Shown here: positions 51,447-64,000 of the stretch, one piece after another | Numbering within the stretch: position 1 is the first letter of the stretch | Layout: the number at the start of each line of letters is the position of its first letter | Notes under the pieces: generated by a model | Seen by the model: only the letters and a program-made list of their open reading frames with translations | Told to the model about the DNA's origin: nothing | Databases searched by the model: none | Origin: Nemania diffusa | Lineage: Eukaryota > Ascomycota > Sordariomycetes > Xylariales > Xylariaceae | Direction of reading: 5' to 3' | Assembly (NCBI GenBank): GCA_038501195.1 | Contig: JBBPUQ010000003.1 | Coordinates: 4,742,501 to 4,806,500 of the forward strand | Length of the DNA: 64,000 nucleotides | Position numbers and translations under genes: made by a program

Positions 51447-52836
51447 ATGGCTACCATCCCCCAAGATGAGATCGACCGCCAAATGGCACATATCAATGAC
51501 GATCTCTCGCCTACTATCATCGGTGTTTCTACTGCCTTCACGGCTATAGGAGTCACTAGCTTTGTTCTTCGCCTCATATCACGCCGACTAACCCGTGCGT
51601 ACTTCAGCTACGACGACTATCTCGCACTGGCATCTGTAGTCAGTGATTACCAAGTCCCAGCTATTACAGCCGATCAACTGCTAAAATTCAGCCTAGGTAT
51701 CACTGATCGGGTTGAACATTTCTATGGCACTGAGTAGGCATTCGTAGTATCCTAATGCTATTAAAAACCGAACTAATGTTAGAACAGTGGCCCATTACGG
51801 AAGTGGACGACATCTTCTTTACGTGTTGCAAGACCCATCAAACATCATAAATATCGGCAAAGTAAACAGTCATCTCAACCCTTATCGCTTGAACATTTTC
51901 TTTTCGGTCGAACTGGGGGTAAGCTGATAAACATTACTTCTGACAGGCTCAGCTTGGGTTGGAGGTTTCTTACGCAGTCTGCCTTCTTGCCGCGAAAACT
52001 TCTATCCTTGCTCTTTACGCTCGTATATTTACCCTCAGGACTCGATCTATGAAGATAGGCGTTTGGTCACTGTCCGTCGTTGTCGTCCTTTCCGGCGTCG
52101 CCACAATACTTGCTATATTCCTGGAGTGCACACCCCTCTCCACCATCTGGGGCGTCCCCGTTCAATGTCTTCCAAGTAAAGCCGAGTCTATCTCGGTAGC
52201 TGTTGTCGGCATCGTGACAGACATCGCGATTCTAGCCCTTCCTCAACCAATCATATGGAAGCTCAATCGCTCGTTTCTCAACAAGCTTGCAATCAGCAGT
52301 GTCTTCCTAGTCGGAGCCTTGTAAGTCTCTCTACGTTAGGATCTAAGAATGTTGGTTCAGAAACAGCATGAACATATGAAATCGGTGACAATTTAATAAC
52401 ATCGAGTAGTGCAACATTGATTAGTATTATACGACTACCGTACCTACTGGGAAGTCTCGCAGGTAGTTCGTATGATAGCACCTGTAAGGAGCCCCCTCCC
52501 CTCATGCTTAGCTCAATTAGGCTTTCGAATCCTAACTTTTCTAACACAGATTCCCTTACGAATGGGCTCATATTTACTATCATCGAGCCCGCATCGGTAG
52601 TTTTATGCGGCTCCATGCCGATGATACCCGGTCTGTTTGCGGCATGGCGAAAGCCCTCACCCAAGACCCATTATGTAGATAGGTCAAGCAACCAGCAAGC
52701 TTTTACAGGATCCAGTGAGGCGTTTCAAGGCACCCAATCTACAAATTACTATGCCAAAATCACTAGTAGCGAGGTCCATTACCATAATAGGTCGGAAAGC
52801 ACTGAGATGTTCCGTCTAGAACCCCAGCACAAATAA
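51447..52836 (+). CDS. Rhodopsin-fold fungal integral membrane protein
   Basis: A five-exon model (51,447-51,696; 51,788-51,861; 51,947-52,320; 52,407-52,483; 52,550-52,836; introns 91, 85, 86 and 66 nt) stays in frame and gives 353 aa. Visible features are a first membrane helix (TIIGVSTAFTAIGVTSFVL), LISRRLTRAYFSYDDYLALAS, HYGSGRHLLYV, SYAVCLLAAKTSILALYARIF, two further helices with a Cys in LECTPLSTIWGV, TDIAILALPQPIIWKL, and a polar tail. This order is typical of the fungal Rhodopsin_dom_fun / SAT4-PTH11-like family of seven-helix proteins, whose function is mostly unknown. Residues encoded around 51,640-51,696 are less hydrophobic than expected for helix 2, so the exon 1 end is uncertain. 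It is the only plus-strand gene of the core; a role in sensing or transport for the cluster is speculation. Confidence 0.8.
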
Positions 52837-54282
52837 CTCTACTACGTATCAGAAACGATACCTAGCTTGAACATTATGGCAAACGAAGATGGTATCTCGA
52901 GCGGGGTTTCTACCCAGTACAGTGCCACTGTGGTAGCCTAATAGGTATCAGTTAGGGCGGTTAAGGCTCTCCGTGTACCGGTGGAAGGGACTGTTACTGG
53001 TCTGATGTCACAGTAATATCCTGTATTATGTTCAGCTCCAAAATACTACCTACACACATCCGACTTGTAGCATCCAACATTAATTATCTCGTGCCTACTG
53101 CCTATGATATACTGCCTCTGGCGCGTTACGCGTCAAGATCGCCAGTTATGTTGCTAAAGATCCGGTGTGGCATGTCGTATACTCGAAAATAGACGGCATA
53201 CCATGTAATTGCAAAGTGTATAGTAAGCCGATCTCGCAGTTCACTCCATCAGGAAAGACAAAGCGCCATGTCATTTTGAAGTGGCATCAAGCCCAGTGTC
53301 AGGCCACCACGGTAGAGACCTAGTACCAACATGCAACCAAACCTCATCGCATGTAGCATCGTATTTAATATCGTAGATGCAACCCAGTAATCATATCGGA
53401 TACGATAGCCGGCTTAAACATGCTCACGCACACCGCCATTTGGTATGCGGCACATAGCACGGGGCGCCCCGTCCAGGACCGTCATCTGCAGCCGCACGGC
53501 AAAAAGCAACGGGAACGTTCTAGCGCATGGTGGCGAGGTGTTTGCTGATTACCTAGGTAGACTCTTCCGGTATCCACTAGTCACAGCCTGCTTGACGCAC
53601 CACTTTATCAAATCATCTTCAGTGTGGCGTCCGCGCCTTTATGCAGTTATGATGAGAACCCCAAGAAGAAACAGAAAGTGGTAGTTAAAGTAGTGGAGCC
53701 AATCCACCACTCAAGGCAAGGCTGATCTGGGCTGTACGCATAGTTATTTTGGGGTCCAACCTCAGAGGACCAGTTGGATCTATACCTAAGTACCTACTCT
53801 ATACCTTAGGTAGGCTCCTGGAGACATTTATGTCCCAATCCGTCTCCCGGCACCTTGGTCTCTCACAATCAGAATAATAGTAACACAGTGCTTTGATCCA
53901 GTTGCGTGAAATTGAGTCTACAGGTACTTACATACATCTTAAAGTCCATCTTTCATGCCCAGCTTGTCTGGCCCGCTGAACTACCACCCATTCCCAAACT
54001 TGGCTTGCAGACAGACCATGCACAATCTACCCAACCGACAGAAATAGAACGGAAGATCAATTTAAATTAAATATGTAGTGACTGGATGGCGAGCAGCCAA
54101 CATACGTTTCACTACATCATGCATTGGGCGTTGTCTCTAAATCTCACCCGCGTCGGCAACCCATCTTTAACGCGTCCAACGTCGTTTCCGCACTGGTAGC
54201 CGCGTTCACCTAAGACAGTGGCTGCAGTACCCGTTCGTCCACTAGCCATCATGCATTAGCGTAAATTGTAAGCAATCAGAAA
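52837..54282. other. Intergenic region of about 1.4 kb
   Basis: No complete gene was found. On the plus strand, an open stretch at about 53,105-53,323 without a start encodes SYVAKDPVWHVVYSKIDG, CNCKVYSKP and HVILKWHQAQC before a stop. Spaced Cys and His residues hint at a zinc-binding fragment, but no family was recognised. The remainder shows nothing clear. Confidence 0.4.
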
Positions 54283-56104
54283 TCATCGTAACGGGCCAAG
54301 ATTCTGTACGTACTGTAGCTTATCCCAGCCACCCCAGTCAAATTGCCACTCGAGCTCTCGTGCAATCAGGAGAAGCGCCAGCCTCATTTCGATCATCGCT
54401 AATTCATCGCCAATGCACCGCATATTGCCCATTTCGAATGGCCTGTAGGCATTTTTGGGGGGATAAAGTGGGTGGCCGTCTGAGACTAAGAATCTTTCTG
54501 GCAAGAATTCCGTCGGGCGCGGGAAAAGGTCCTCGCGTCTATGAATTGAGCCGGCACTCGTCTGCATTAGGCAGTCTTCTGTTGGGAAGACCATGTTTTC
54601 AACCACGATATTGAAACCTGGACTTCCCTGGCGAAGTGTCTGGCTTGGACTATGCAGTCGAAGCGCCTCCTTTATGACAGCATTGGTGTAGCGTAGCTCA
54701 TTGACTTTGTATGGCTGTTTCCGTAGAGCAGCGCCTACAGTTTTAAGGTTTGGACCAAAGACCCTATCATGTTCTGCTCGAAGCTCACTTAAAACGGTAG
54801 GATATTTATTGATTTCGTAGAGAACCCAGGACCTATAAGCTATCAGTCTCAAACTACCGGCCCTATCGGCGAGCTTTCGGTTCTACTCACAAAGTGATGC
54901 CAACAACATCACCACCAGCAAACATGAGGAACTTGACCTGTGAAACCAGGGTATCTTGGAGATCCTTATCGAGCTTGGCTTTTGAGCCGTTTCCTGATGC
55001 GCCAAGTATGTCCTCCAGAGCGAAGTCGACTACCGTTGTCTTCTTTGCATCCGGCAGTAGTGCCACACGCTGCTCGATGGCTGGTAAGATGGCGTCCCGT
55101 AATATTTTGGAATTTACCGCGATAGTATTTCGATACTTCGAAGTGTATCGCTCAAGCTGATTCTTCAAACTATTAAACTTCGCAAGAGGGGTGAGACTAT
55201 AGAACGCCTTCATAAACTGGCCACGGCCTTTGGTTTGTTCGTGAAGCCGAAGATCCCTTTTAGAAGTGGATAAGCTATACCACCGATAAAATATCCTTCA
55301 TAGTCATTACTTACAGACATACCCGCGCAATCACGTCATAAGTCAAATTCATAGTCATATCGTAGACTGAGAAGATCTCCCCCCATTGTCCATCCTCTTT
55401 TGCTAGGGTTTTCAAAGCCTGAGCAAAGATCTCAGCTTCTTCCAACACTGGATTTATGTCAGTAAGCAATCCACGCAACGCAAGACCAGGGCTCAATCTA
55501 GAGCGCCAGAGTTTATGAGTCGTCATGCTTTCGCAAGACATGCTGATGAGATCTTTGCCGTCAGTAACTGGTGATAGACCCCATTTGAACATTGGGTGTC
55601 TCGGCTGCGCGGTTTCTTGAGTTACTTGACTACAGGACTCCGGAGCCACCAGGAGGACAAATGGCTGCGGAAAGAATGGCCATAAGTCAAGATATACAAC
55701 TGGTGGGCATTTCTTAGCCGTTGGAAAGTGTCTCTTCCAGTCCGTCACAATCGCAAGATTGGTATATAGCGGGTGAGCATCCTTTGGCAGATCATCTTTC
55801 AATCTTTTCATTGCACCAAGGTGGCCGAACACTAGAGAGTGAGGTTCCATGATCGGCTATGTCATGTTAGATAAGTTTTCATCGACTTGATTTGAGTGTT
55901 GAGATAACTTGTTTCCAAATAACAGCTTAAGAAAACATGTGGATAACAACTCACAATTCCTTGGAGTTTCATTTGATAGAACATTTTTCTAATGCGATAA
56001 CCTTGATACATAAATCGACCACATATCGCAATTACTAAAAGAAATATTGCCGAGCCAAAGGTACGGTAGCCAGTTAGCCAAGTTAATGGCAACATAAAAG
56101 CCAT
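54283..56104 (-). CDS. Cytochrome P450 of a second family (CYP59-like)
   Basis: Four exons (56,104-55,955; 55,856-55,315; 55,256-54,891; 54,832-54,283; introns 98, 58 and 58 nt) give 535 aa. The start at MAFMLPLTWL was chosen because the anchor follows directly; the frame is open 58 codons further upstream. Features are an anchor at about 15-29, LQGIPIMEPHSLVFGHL, FAGGDVVGIT in the I helix (343-352), SWVLYEINKYP, ExxR as EALR (408-411), PERF (464-467), and the heme loop FEMGNMRCIGDELA with Cys492. The short PERF-to-heme spacing and GHL motif recall fungal secondary-metabolism P450s of the sterigmatocystin CYP59 kind; that assignment is tentative. It is unrelated in detail to the three other P450s. 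Asp347 is followed by Val where P450s usually have the oxygen-activating Thr. It may be a late tailoring enzyme or a separate gene. Confidence 0.87.
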
Positions 56105-56860
56105 CTTGAAGCTTGTTACCGCCGTCGTGAACTTGAGAGTTTTCGTGATCGTTGGGGTATTAGTTTGCGAGCGAAAGCGAAAGCGAAAGTAGCAGATTGT
56201 ACCCAAGTGAATGAGATTGCAGATGTTAGAGACCCCCAAAATCTCACCCCGTAACATGTCACCTTTGGAGAGCGCCACCTCAGGTACACAGTGCCAAAAT
56301 TTTCATCCTGTAGCATTACAGCAGAATGCAGGTCGCGGGCTCTCCGAATGAAACTGTAGCACTCGGACTAGAGTATAGAACGGTCCGACACAAAAATGCT
56401 ACCTACACTCTATTGTTGGCCTTCATCACATCCTGAGATGCAGGAGCCAAGCAGGCTGCAAATGATTTTAGAGGCAGGCTCTGGTGAGTTCATCATGAAG
56501 CTTCGCATCTATTACCCCTCACCAGCATCGATACTATGCATGTCCATGGATGCGATTCCTTTGTAGGACTATTACAAGCTTATTGGATGGAGCGTGTTCT
56601 CTTATCTATTGCAAGAGCCTTGACTTTTGTCCCTTTGTCCCTTTAATCATCAATTTATTGCTATTCCTGGTTAGACCGTTATGCGTGTCGTATTATTTGC
56701 AATTTCTTCCCGCTTCCGCTCTATGACGTAGTATCATAATCCCTTGACAACAATTCCTAACAGTGAGGCTTTCTGACTTAGCTATCGCTAAGATAACCAC
56801 CCCCCTCGCGGGTCACCTTTTTATATACAAATTAGGCCTCATTAATATATATCTATAAAA
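56105..56860. other. Right edge of the gene island
   Basis: Upstream region of the fourth P450, grading into the AT-rich block. It includes a short GCGAAA repeat near 56,170. No further gene was found. Confidence 0.45.
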
Positions 56861-57353
56861 GTGGAGACAATTACTAAAAATGAAGCACTAGCATAAAGAA
56901 TTATAAATAAATAAAGTTAACTAATAAAAAAATAAAAAATATATTTTACTAGTTGATTTAATTTTTGTTAAAACTAAATTAAAAAAAATTTATATATATT
57001 AATTTAAACAAATAAATAATTAACTTTAATAGCTTATTAACACACTTTAACTAGTATAAATAATATTTTTATAACTAGTTAGCTATTAATAAATTAACTT
57101 TTTTATAATATTAATATAACTTTTTTAATTATTTTCATTAATAATTAAATAATTATAATAATTTTATATTATTTAATTTATAATTTTATTTTTATATTTA
57201 ATTTATTAATAAAATTAATTAACACAATAATTAAATAAATTAATATTAAAATAAACTTATTAAGTTAAAAGTTATATAATAATATATAAAATAAAATAAA
57301 ATAATTAAAAATTAATTTAATTTTTTTTTATTATTTTTATTAAACTTGTTATT

Positions 57354-57496
57354 TAAATAAAAGCTGTTATTTTTAAAGTGGTTTTTAAACTAAGTTTATA
57401 TATAAAACTATATAGTAAAATCGAGGTTTTAAACTATATAATTTTAATATATAAACTTAGCTTAAAAACTACTTTAAAAATAACAGTTTTTATTTA
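57354..57496. repeat. Imperfect hairpin, about 67-base arms
   Basis: The left arm (57,354-57,420) and right arm (57,427-57,496) are reverse complements with few mismatches. The mismatches are mainly G/A or C/T, as expected if two once-perfect arms mutated separately. The loop is only about six bases. It fits a foldback element or the tip of a larger one. Confidence 0.75.
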
Positions 57497-57508
57497 TATA
57501 ACTAGCAG

Positions 57509-57532
57509 TTATAACTAAACTATATTTACTAT
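57509..57532 (+). repeat. 24-base direct repeat, left copy
   Basis: The sequence starting TTATAACTAAACTATATTTA is identical to the final 24 bases of the window (63,977-64,000). It begins 12 bases after the hairpin. Confidence 0.6.
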
Positions 57533-57833
57533 ATAAAAAAATAATATATAAAAAATATATTAAAGTATTTATTATGTTTTATAGCAAATATTTATTTTAT
57601 TATATTAAAAATAAACAATAAATATATAATAAACAATATAAAAACAATAAAAAAAATATTTATTATAAAAAAAAAACTTATATATAATTAGATTTACTAT
57701 TATAAATTTAATTTTTTTTTTTTTTTTTTTAGCTTAATATTTTTTTTTAAATATATAATATTTTTATATATATTATATTAGCTGTTTTTTTTTAGCTTTA
57801 TAATATTAAGCTTGTTTTATTTATTTAATTTAA

Positions 57834-57875
57834 ATTAATATTAATTTAATATTAATTTAATATTAATTTAATATT
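57834..57875. repeat. Eleven-base tandem repeat (AATATTAATTT)
   Basis: About four head-to-tail units of AATATTAATTT. This is simple sequence. Confidence 0.6.
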
Positions 57876-60800
57876 AAATATAATTAATATTAATATTAAA
57901 TTATTAAATTATTGTTAATATTAAATTTTTTATTTAATATTGAATTTTTTTTTATTTTTTATATTAATTTTATATTTGAAAAAAATGCTAAATTATAATA
58001 ATGTGGATTTTTTCAATACTTAAAAAAAAAAAAAAAATCTTTATGTTAAATAATTTTTATTTTTATTTTAAAAATAAAAAAAGCTATTTTAATATAAAAA
58101 AAGCAACTTTAAACTTTTTAGCTAAAGAATTTATAATTTATAATATTATTTTATAAAAATCTATATTAAAATTTATTAAAAAAATATTTTAATAATTTTA
58201 AAAAAAATATTTATTAATAATATTAAAATTATATAAAAAATAAAACAAGATAAAGTTTTTATATATTTTATTTAATTATTAATAAAATTTAATAAAATAT
58301 TTCTTTTAAATAAAAAATAAATATAAATTAGCTTATTAATAAAAAAAATGCTATATATATAAAGCATTTTTTTTATTTAATATAACAAAATATAAATTTA
58401 AAAATAAAAAATTTATTATTAATTATAATAATTAAAAAGAATTAAATAAAATGAAATTTAAATTTGTTTTTAATAAAATATATATTTATATTATTATAAT
58501 TTTTAATAGTAGTTTAAATTAAAACTATTTATTTATTATTTATTATATTATAAAAGATTTTATATAAAAAAATAAACAGTTTTTATAAAAAATTAAAATA
58601 AAATTAATTAAAAGTAAACAAGTTTTAAAAATATATAAAAAGAAATTAAAAAATTATAAAACTATAATAAAACTTTTTAAAAAACTTTAATTAAAATATA
58701 TAAAAAAACATTTATTATATAAGTTATTATTAAATAAAAATTTATTTAATAAAAATTTATTTAATAATTTTTTATTTACAAAAGTTATATTTATATAAAT
58801 AATATTAATAATAAAATTAATTTTAATTAATTTATTTTAATAAAAAATATTTTATTTATTATTATATTTAAAAAAACTATTTAAAATACAATTATTTAAA
58901 TTAATTTAAACTTTAAAATAAATATTTAAAAATTTATTATTTTATATATATTTATTTTAAAAAATACTATTTAAAAAAAAATTACAAAGAAAATATAATA
59001 TTAAACTTAATATTTTTAAATAATAATAAATAAAATATAAAAATAATTAACTTTTTTATTTTTATTAATAATATTTTTTTAAATAAAAAGTTTATAATTA
59101 AATTTTATTATTAATATTTATTTATAAAAAATAAACTTTAAATAAATATAAATTATTTTAAAAATAAATAAAAGTAAATATATTATATTTTAAAATATAT
59201 AAATAAATTAATTATTTTAAAAATAATTTTATTTATAAAATAAATTTTAAAATAAAATAATTTTATATATATAATTATTAAAAAAGTTTTAAAATATTTA
59301 TTAAAATTATATAATAATTTTTATAAATATAAACAAGTTAAAACTAAATATAAAAAGCTTAAAATAAAAAAATTTAAAACATTGTTAAATTTTTAATTTA
59401 AATTTATTAAATTAATTAATTAAATTTATATATTTTATATTAATTATAAATAAAATTTATATAATAAATTATTAAAACATTTAAATAAAATTATAATATT
59501 AAATATAAATAGTTTTAAAATTACTTTTAATATTTATTATTTTTATATTTAAATTATTAATTATTAATAATATAAAAGCTTTATTAATAATTTTATTTTA
59601 TAAAAAATTAATTAACAGTTATTAAAATATAATATAATTAATATTTTAAAAAACTTATTTATAAAAGATTTATTTTTATAAAACTTATTTATAAAATTAT
59701 TATTTAATAAAACTATATTTTTAATTATTAAATAATATTTTTTTATTTTAACATTTAAAAAATTAAAAAATAAATATAAAGTTTATATAAAATTATAATA
59801 TAAAAAAATCTTTGTTTTATTTATTATAAAATTAATTATTAAAATATTAATTATTTATATTATAAAAAATATAAATATTTAAATATTGCTTAAATTATAA
59901 CAATTATAAAAAAGAAATTTGTTTTAAAAACAATTAAAAAGTTAATATAAAAAAATCTTATATAATTTTTTAAAAAAGATTTTTAAAAAAAAACTTTTGT
60001 TAATAATTTATTTAATAATATTTAATAAATTAAAACTTTTTATTTTTACTTTAACTAATATAAAAGTTAATATATATTTATATATAAATATTTAATTTAT
60101 TAAAAAAATTATATAACTTTTAAACTTTTTTAAATTATTTAAGTTTAAATTTATTTTTATTATAAAATATAATAATAATAATAATTAAAAAATTATTAAA
60201 ATATTAAATATTTATTTTTATATTAATATATATATTATTTAAAATATTTTTATAATAATATTAAATATAAAATATAATATAATTATTAAATAAAATTTTT
60301 TTATACATTATAATATATTAATTAATTATTAAAAATAAAAATTAATATTTTTTACTATAAAAAAAACTTATTAAAAATATATTATTAAATTAATATTATA
60401 TAATAAAACAAATTATTTAAAGTTAAAATAATTTAAAAAATATAAAATATTATTTAATTATAAAATTTATTTATTATAAAAAAATAAAAAAATATTTGTT
60501 TATAATTAGTTTTATTTATATTATATTTAAGCTTTTTTAATATATTATTAATTTATTTAAAAAAAACTAAATAAATTATAAATTATAAAAAATAAAAATA
60601 TTATTAATAAATAATAATAAAACAATATTATTTTTAAAAAAATTTATTTAAAAAAGCTTTATTAAAAAAAAACTTAAACTAAAAAACTATTATAACAAAT
60701 ATAAACTATAAAAAAACATTATAAAATAATATAAATATTATAACTTTTGTAGTAATAATATATTAAAAAAATATTAAATTATTTAAAATAACTTTTTTAT

Positions 60801-63800
60801 ATAAAATAAACTTTATAATTGTTTAAAAAAAATCAAAATTAAAAAATTTTAAAAAAAACTTTCAAAAAATAATTAAATAAATAATATTTATAAAATATTA
60901 TAAATATTTTAATATATTTAATAAAAAAAGTTTTAATTAAAAGTTATTTTAAAAATATAAAATTAATTATTAAATCAAATTTATAAAAAAATTAAAAAAT
61001 TTTAAAATATAATATTTTATATAAAATATTTTTTAAAAAAGCTAAAACTTATAAATAATATATATATAAAAATTTAATAAAAAGTTTTATTAAATTTATT
61101 ATAATATTTTAAATAATATTAATTTTATTTATATAAAAAAGCAATAAATTTTCAAAATTATATATAAATTATTAAAAATTAAACTTTTTAATATAAAAAA
61201 ATTAATATTTGTTACTTTTAATTAATAAAATATTTATTTATTTTATAAAAGTAAAAGTTTATATTAAATTAAATATAAAAAATTTAATGTTTTATTTTTT
61301 AGTTTAATAAATAAACTAATTATATTTTAATAATTTATTAACAGTATTTTAGTTAAATTTTTTAATATATTAATATATTTAAATAATAAAGTTAAATATA
61401 AATATTATATAAAAAAAGTTTTAAATAAATTTAAAAAAATATAAGTTTTATATAATTAAAATTAAATTTTTAAAATATATTATTAATATTAATAAAATTA
61501 AAATAAATTTAATAAAAACTAAAGTAATTTATAAATAAAAACTATTTAAAAAATATAATGTTATATAAATTTAAAAAATATAGTTTTTTTTAAAGTTTTA
61601 TAATTTTTATATATAATTTATTAAAAAATTTAACTATATTATAAAACTATTAATTTAGTTAAAAGTTATTATAATTTATTTTAATTAATTTAAAATATAT
61701 TAAAAAATGTTTAATTAATTAAACTTAGTTTTATTATTAACTTTAATATTTTGTTATTTTTTATTTAATATAAAAATAAATATATTAAACAAAATAGCTA
61801 TAAATTACTTTTTATAAAAAAATAGTTTAAAAAATAACTAATATTTTATAATATTTTATTTTAAAATGTTTTATAAAATTAAACTTAATTATAATATTAA
61901 ACTTAATTATAATATTTATAATTAAAAAATATTAATAATAATAAAAAGATTTATTTATTAAAAAATAAAATTAATAAATTTATAATAAATTAAACTTTTA
62001 TAATAATTTTTAACTATATAATATTAAAATATTATATTATTAAATATATATTAAATTTGTAATAAATTAAATAAACTAAATTAATATTATATTATAACTT
62101 TATAATTATTTACTAATTAAAAACTTAAAACATTATTTTAAATATTATATTAAAAGTAAAAAATAAATTCAAAAGTTAAAAATAAAAAAAAAATAAACAA
62201 TATATAATAATATTTTTTTAATTAATTATAATTTTAAAATAGCTAACTTTAAAAAATCTTATTTTAAAACATTTTATTTTATAAATAATTAAAATTTCTA
62301 AATTAATTATTAATAAATTGCGATTTATATTAAATATATTTTTAATTAATGCTTTATTATAAACTAATTATAAAAGTTTTTTATTAAAAAAATATAAAAA
62401 ATTAACATTTAATATATTATAAATAATTTACTAAATATTTAAAAGTTTAATAATATATAAAAAACATTTAATTATAATTAATATAAATAACTTATAAATA
62501 AAAGTGATTTAAAAAATTTATAATTAAATTTTAATAGTTTATTTTAAAAAAAACAAAACTAAAAAACAAATAATAAATAAATACTAATAGCTAAAAATAT
62601 TTAAAAATATTAATATTTATATAATTAATTATTTTTATAAAGTTATTAAAACATTTTAAAATAAAATACTAAATAAACTATATTTATTTAAAATTTTAAA
62701 TTATTTTTAATAATATATTATTATTAATTTAAAAAACTTTTTTAAAAACAAATTAAATAATAATATAATTTTTATTATAATAAATTATTTATTTAAGTTT
62801 TATTAAATTATATTTTATATTTTATTAACTATAATAAAAAATATAGTTTAAATATATTATAAAAGTTTTTATTAACTATTTAAATAATTTAAATTTATTA
62901 TAAATAATTAAAATTTTTAATTTATTAAAAACTTTATAAATAAACTATTATAAATTTATAAAATAAAACTAAAATTTTAATTTATAAAATATTATAAAAT
63001 AATAAAATAAATAAAAAATATATATTAATAAATTAATTAATAGTTATATTTTTATATTAATTATTTTTAAAATAATTAATTAAAAATATTATTAGTTTTA
63101 AATAATATTTAAATTATATTGCTATATAATTTATTAAAAAGTTATTATAAAATAATTTCTATATATAATTTTTAATTAAAAAAATAAAACAAAAATAATT
63201 ATTAAATTTTTTATTTAAAAAAAGCTTATTTAATAAAAAGTATAAATATTTAAAAAATAAATTTACAAATATTTATTTATAATTAAAAATTAAATATAAA
63301 AACTATAAAATAAAATAATTAAATAAATTAATAAATATAAATAAAAGCTAGATTTTAATATAAATAACTTTATTTATATTTTTTAAAAAAAAACAAATTA
63401 ATTGTTTAAATAATAAATTTAACTATTTTTTTATACTAATATTATATAAAATTTTAAAATATAAAAATTATATATATTTGTTAAAACTGCTAAATTAATA
63501 AAAAAAAATATATTAATTTTATATAAATCGATTATAAAAATATATAAATAATTTACTATATAAACAAAAATATAAATATTTAAATAAAAAAATTATAAAC
63601 TTAAAAATTAATAATAAAAAATAAAAAGTTTAAAAAATCTTGTTTTTATAAATTTAATATAAAAAACTATTTTATAAAATAAACTAAAAAAGCTATAACT
63701 TAAATAATATATAATATTTTACTATTAACTTTTATAATTTTTTTATTTTGTTATAACAATATTATAATAATTATTTTAATAAAATAAAACTATTTAAACA

Positions 63801-63976
63801 ATTAAAATATTAGCTAAAAGCTTTTAAAAAAAATTAAACTAAATTATAAAAATAACAATTATATTAAATTTAATTAAATATAACTTTATAAAATTAAATT
63901 TTAAAAAGTTTAAACAATTTATTAACTTTTATATTATTATAAATTTAAAACAAACTTTAAACAAATAAAAAAATAA

Positions 63977-64000
63977 TTATAACTAAACTATATTTACTAT
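63977..64000 (+). repeat. 24-base direct repeat, right copy, cut by the window end
   Basis: Identical to 57,509-57,532, 6,468 bases apart. The match may continue past the window. Confidence 0.6.

Larger units (their letters stand above)
56861..64000. other. Right AT-rich block, RIP-type mutated, no intact gene
   Basis: It has the same composition and residual-C pattern as the left block. Stops occur in all frames. It contains a hairpin at 57,354-57,496, an 11-base tandem repeat near 57,834-57,875, and a 24-base direct repeat shared with the last bases of the window. Confidence 0.85.

Noticed and set aside
52293..52664. 123-codon minus-strand frame
   Set aside because: Antisense shadow of the rhodopsin-fold gene, whose exons read as a known family on the plus strand.
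53445..53684. 79-codon plus-strand frame
   Set aside because: Arg-rich, no recognised motif, no promoter or splice context; probably chance.
56105..56278. Amino-terminal extension of the fourth P450
   Set aside because: The extra 58 codons precede a normal membrane anchor start and include an Arg/Phe run from a GCGAAA-type repeat; the start at 56,104 fits the family.

Overview
The window looks like nuclear DNA of a filamentous ascomycete (Pezizomycotina). The genes have short GT-AG introns (48 to 102 nt in the models here), the protein families are fungal secondary-metabolism families, and a gene island of ordinary base composition (about 33.3 to 56.8 kb) sits between two extremely AT-rich blocks (1 to 33.2 kb and 56.9 to 64 kb). 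The blocks look like repeats destroyed by RIP-type C-to-T mutation. The species cannot be named from the sequence alone.

Left AT-rich block (1-33,180): no intact gene. It holds short less-mutated islands (4.94-5.57 kb, 21.3-21.9 kb, 23.0-23.5 kb, 24.96-25.13 kb), a tandem array of about 1.69-kb units whose three copies are mutated to different degrees, and a 6.7-kb element with 494-bp inverted ends.

Gene island. Left edge: a truncated type-B carboxylesterase (33.35-34.08 kb, minus) and an unrecognised, apparently frame-disrupted gene (34.25-35.88 kb, plus). Core, all on the minus strand: a complete 964-aa bifunctional copalyl-diphosphate/kaurene-type diterpene synthase (37,096-40,141), three related P450s of the gibberellin-pathway type (40,680-42,702; 44,174-46,053; 49,091-50,795) with an aldo-keto reductase (46,947-48,158) between the second and third, and, further right, a fourth P450 of a different family (54,283-56,104). 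One plus-strand gene (51,447-52,836) encodes a fungal rhodopsin-fold integral membrane protein. Several small inverted-repeat elements lie in the island, one of them inside a P450 intron.

Reading of the whole: GGPP would be cyclised twice by the two-domain synthase to a labdane-related diterpene, which four P450s and a reductase could then decorate. The synthase and the first P450 resemble the gibberellin CPS/KS and P450-4 (ent-kaurene oxidase), but no GGPP synthase, desaturase, transporter or transcription factor is in the window and the set of tailoring enzymes differs. The product is therefore probably not a plain gibberellin and may be undescribed. All gene models were assembled by eye from conserved motifs, splice signals and reading-frame arithmetic.
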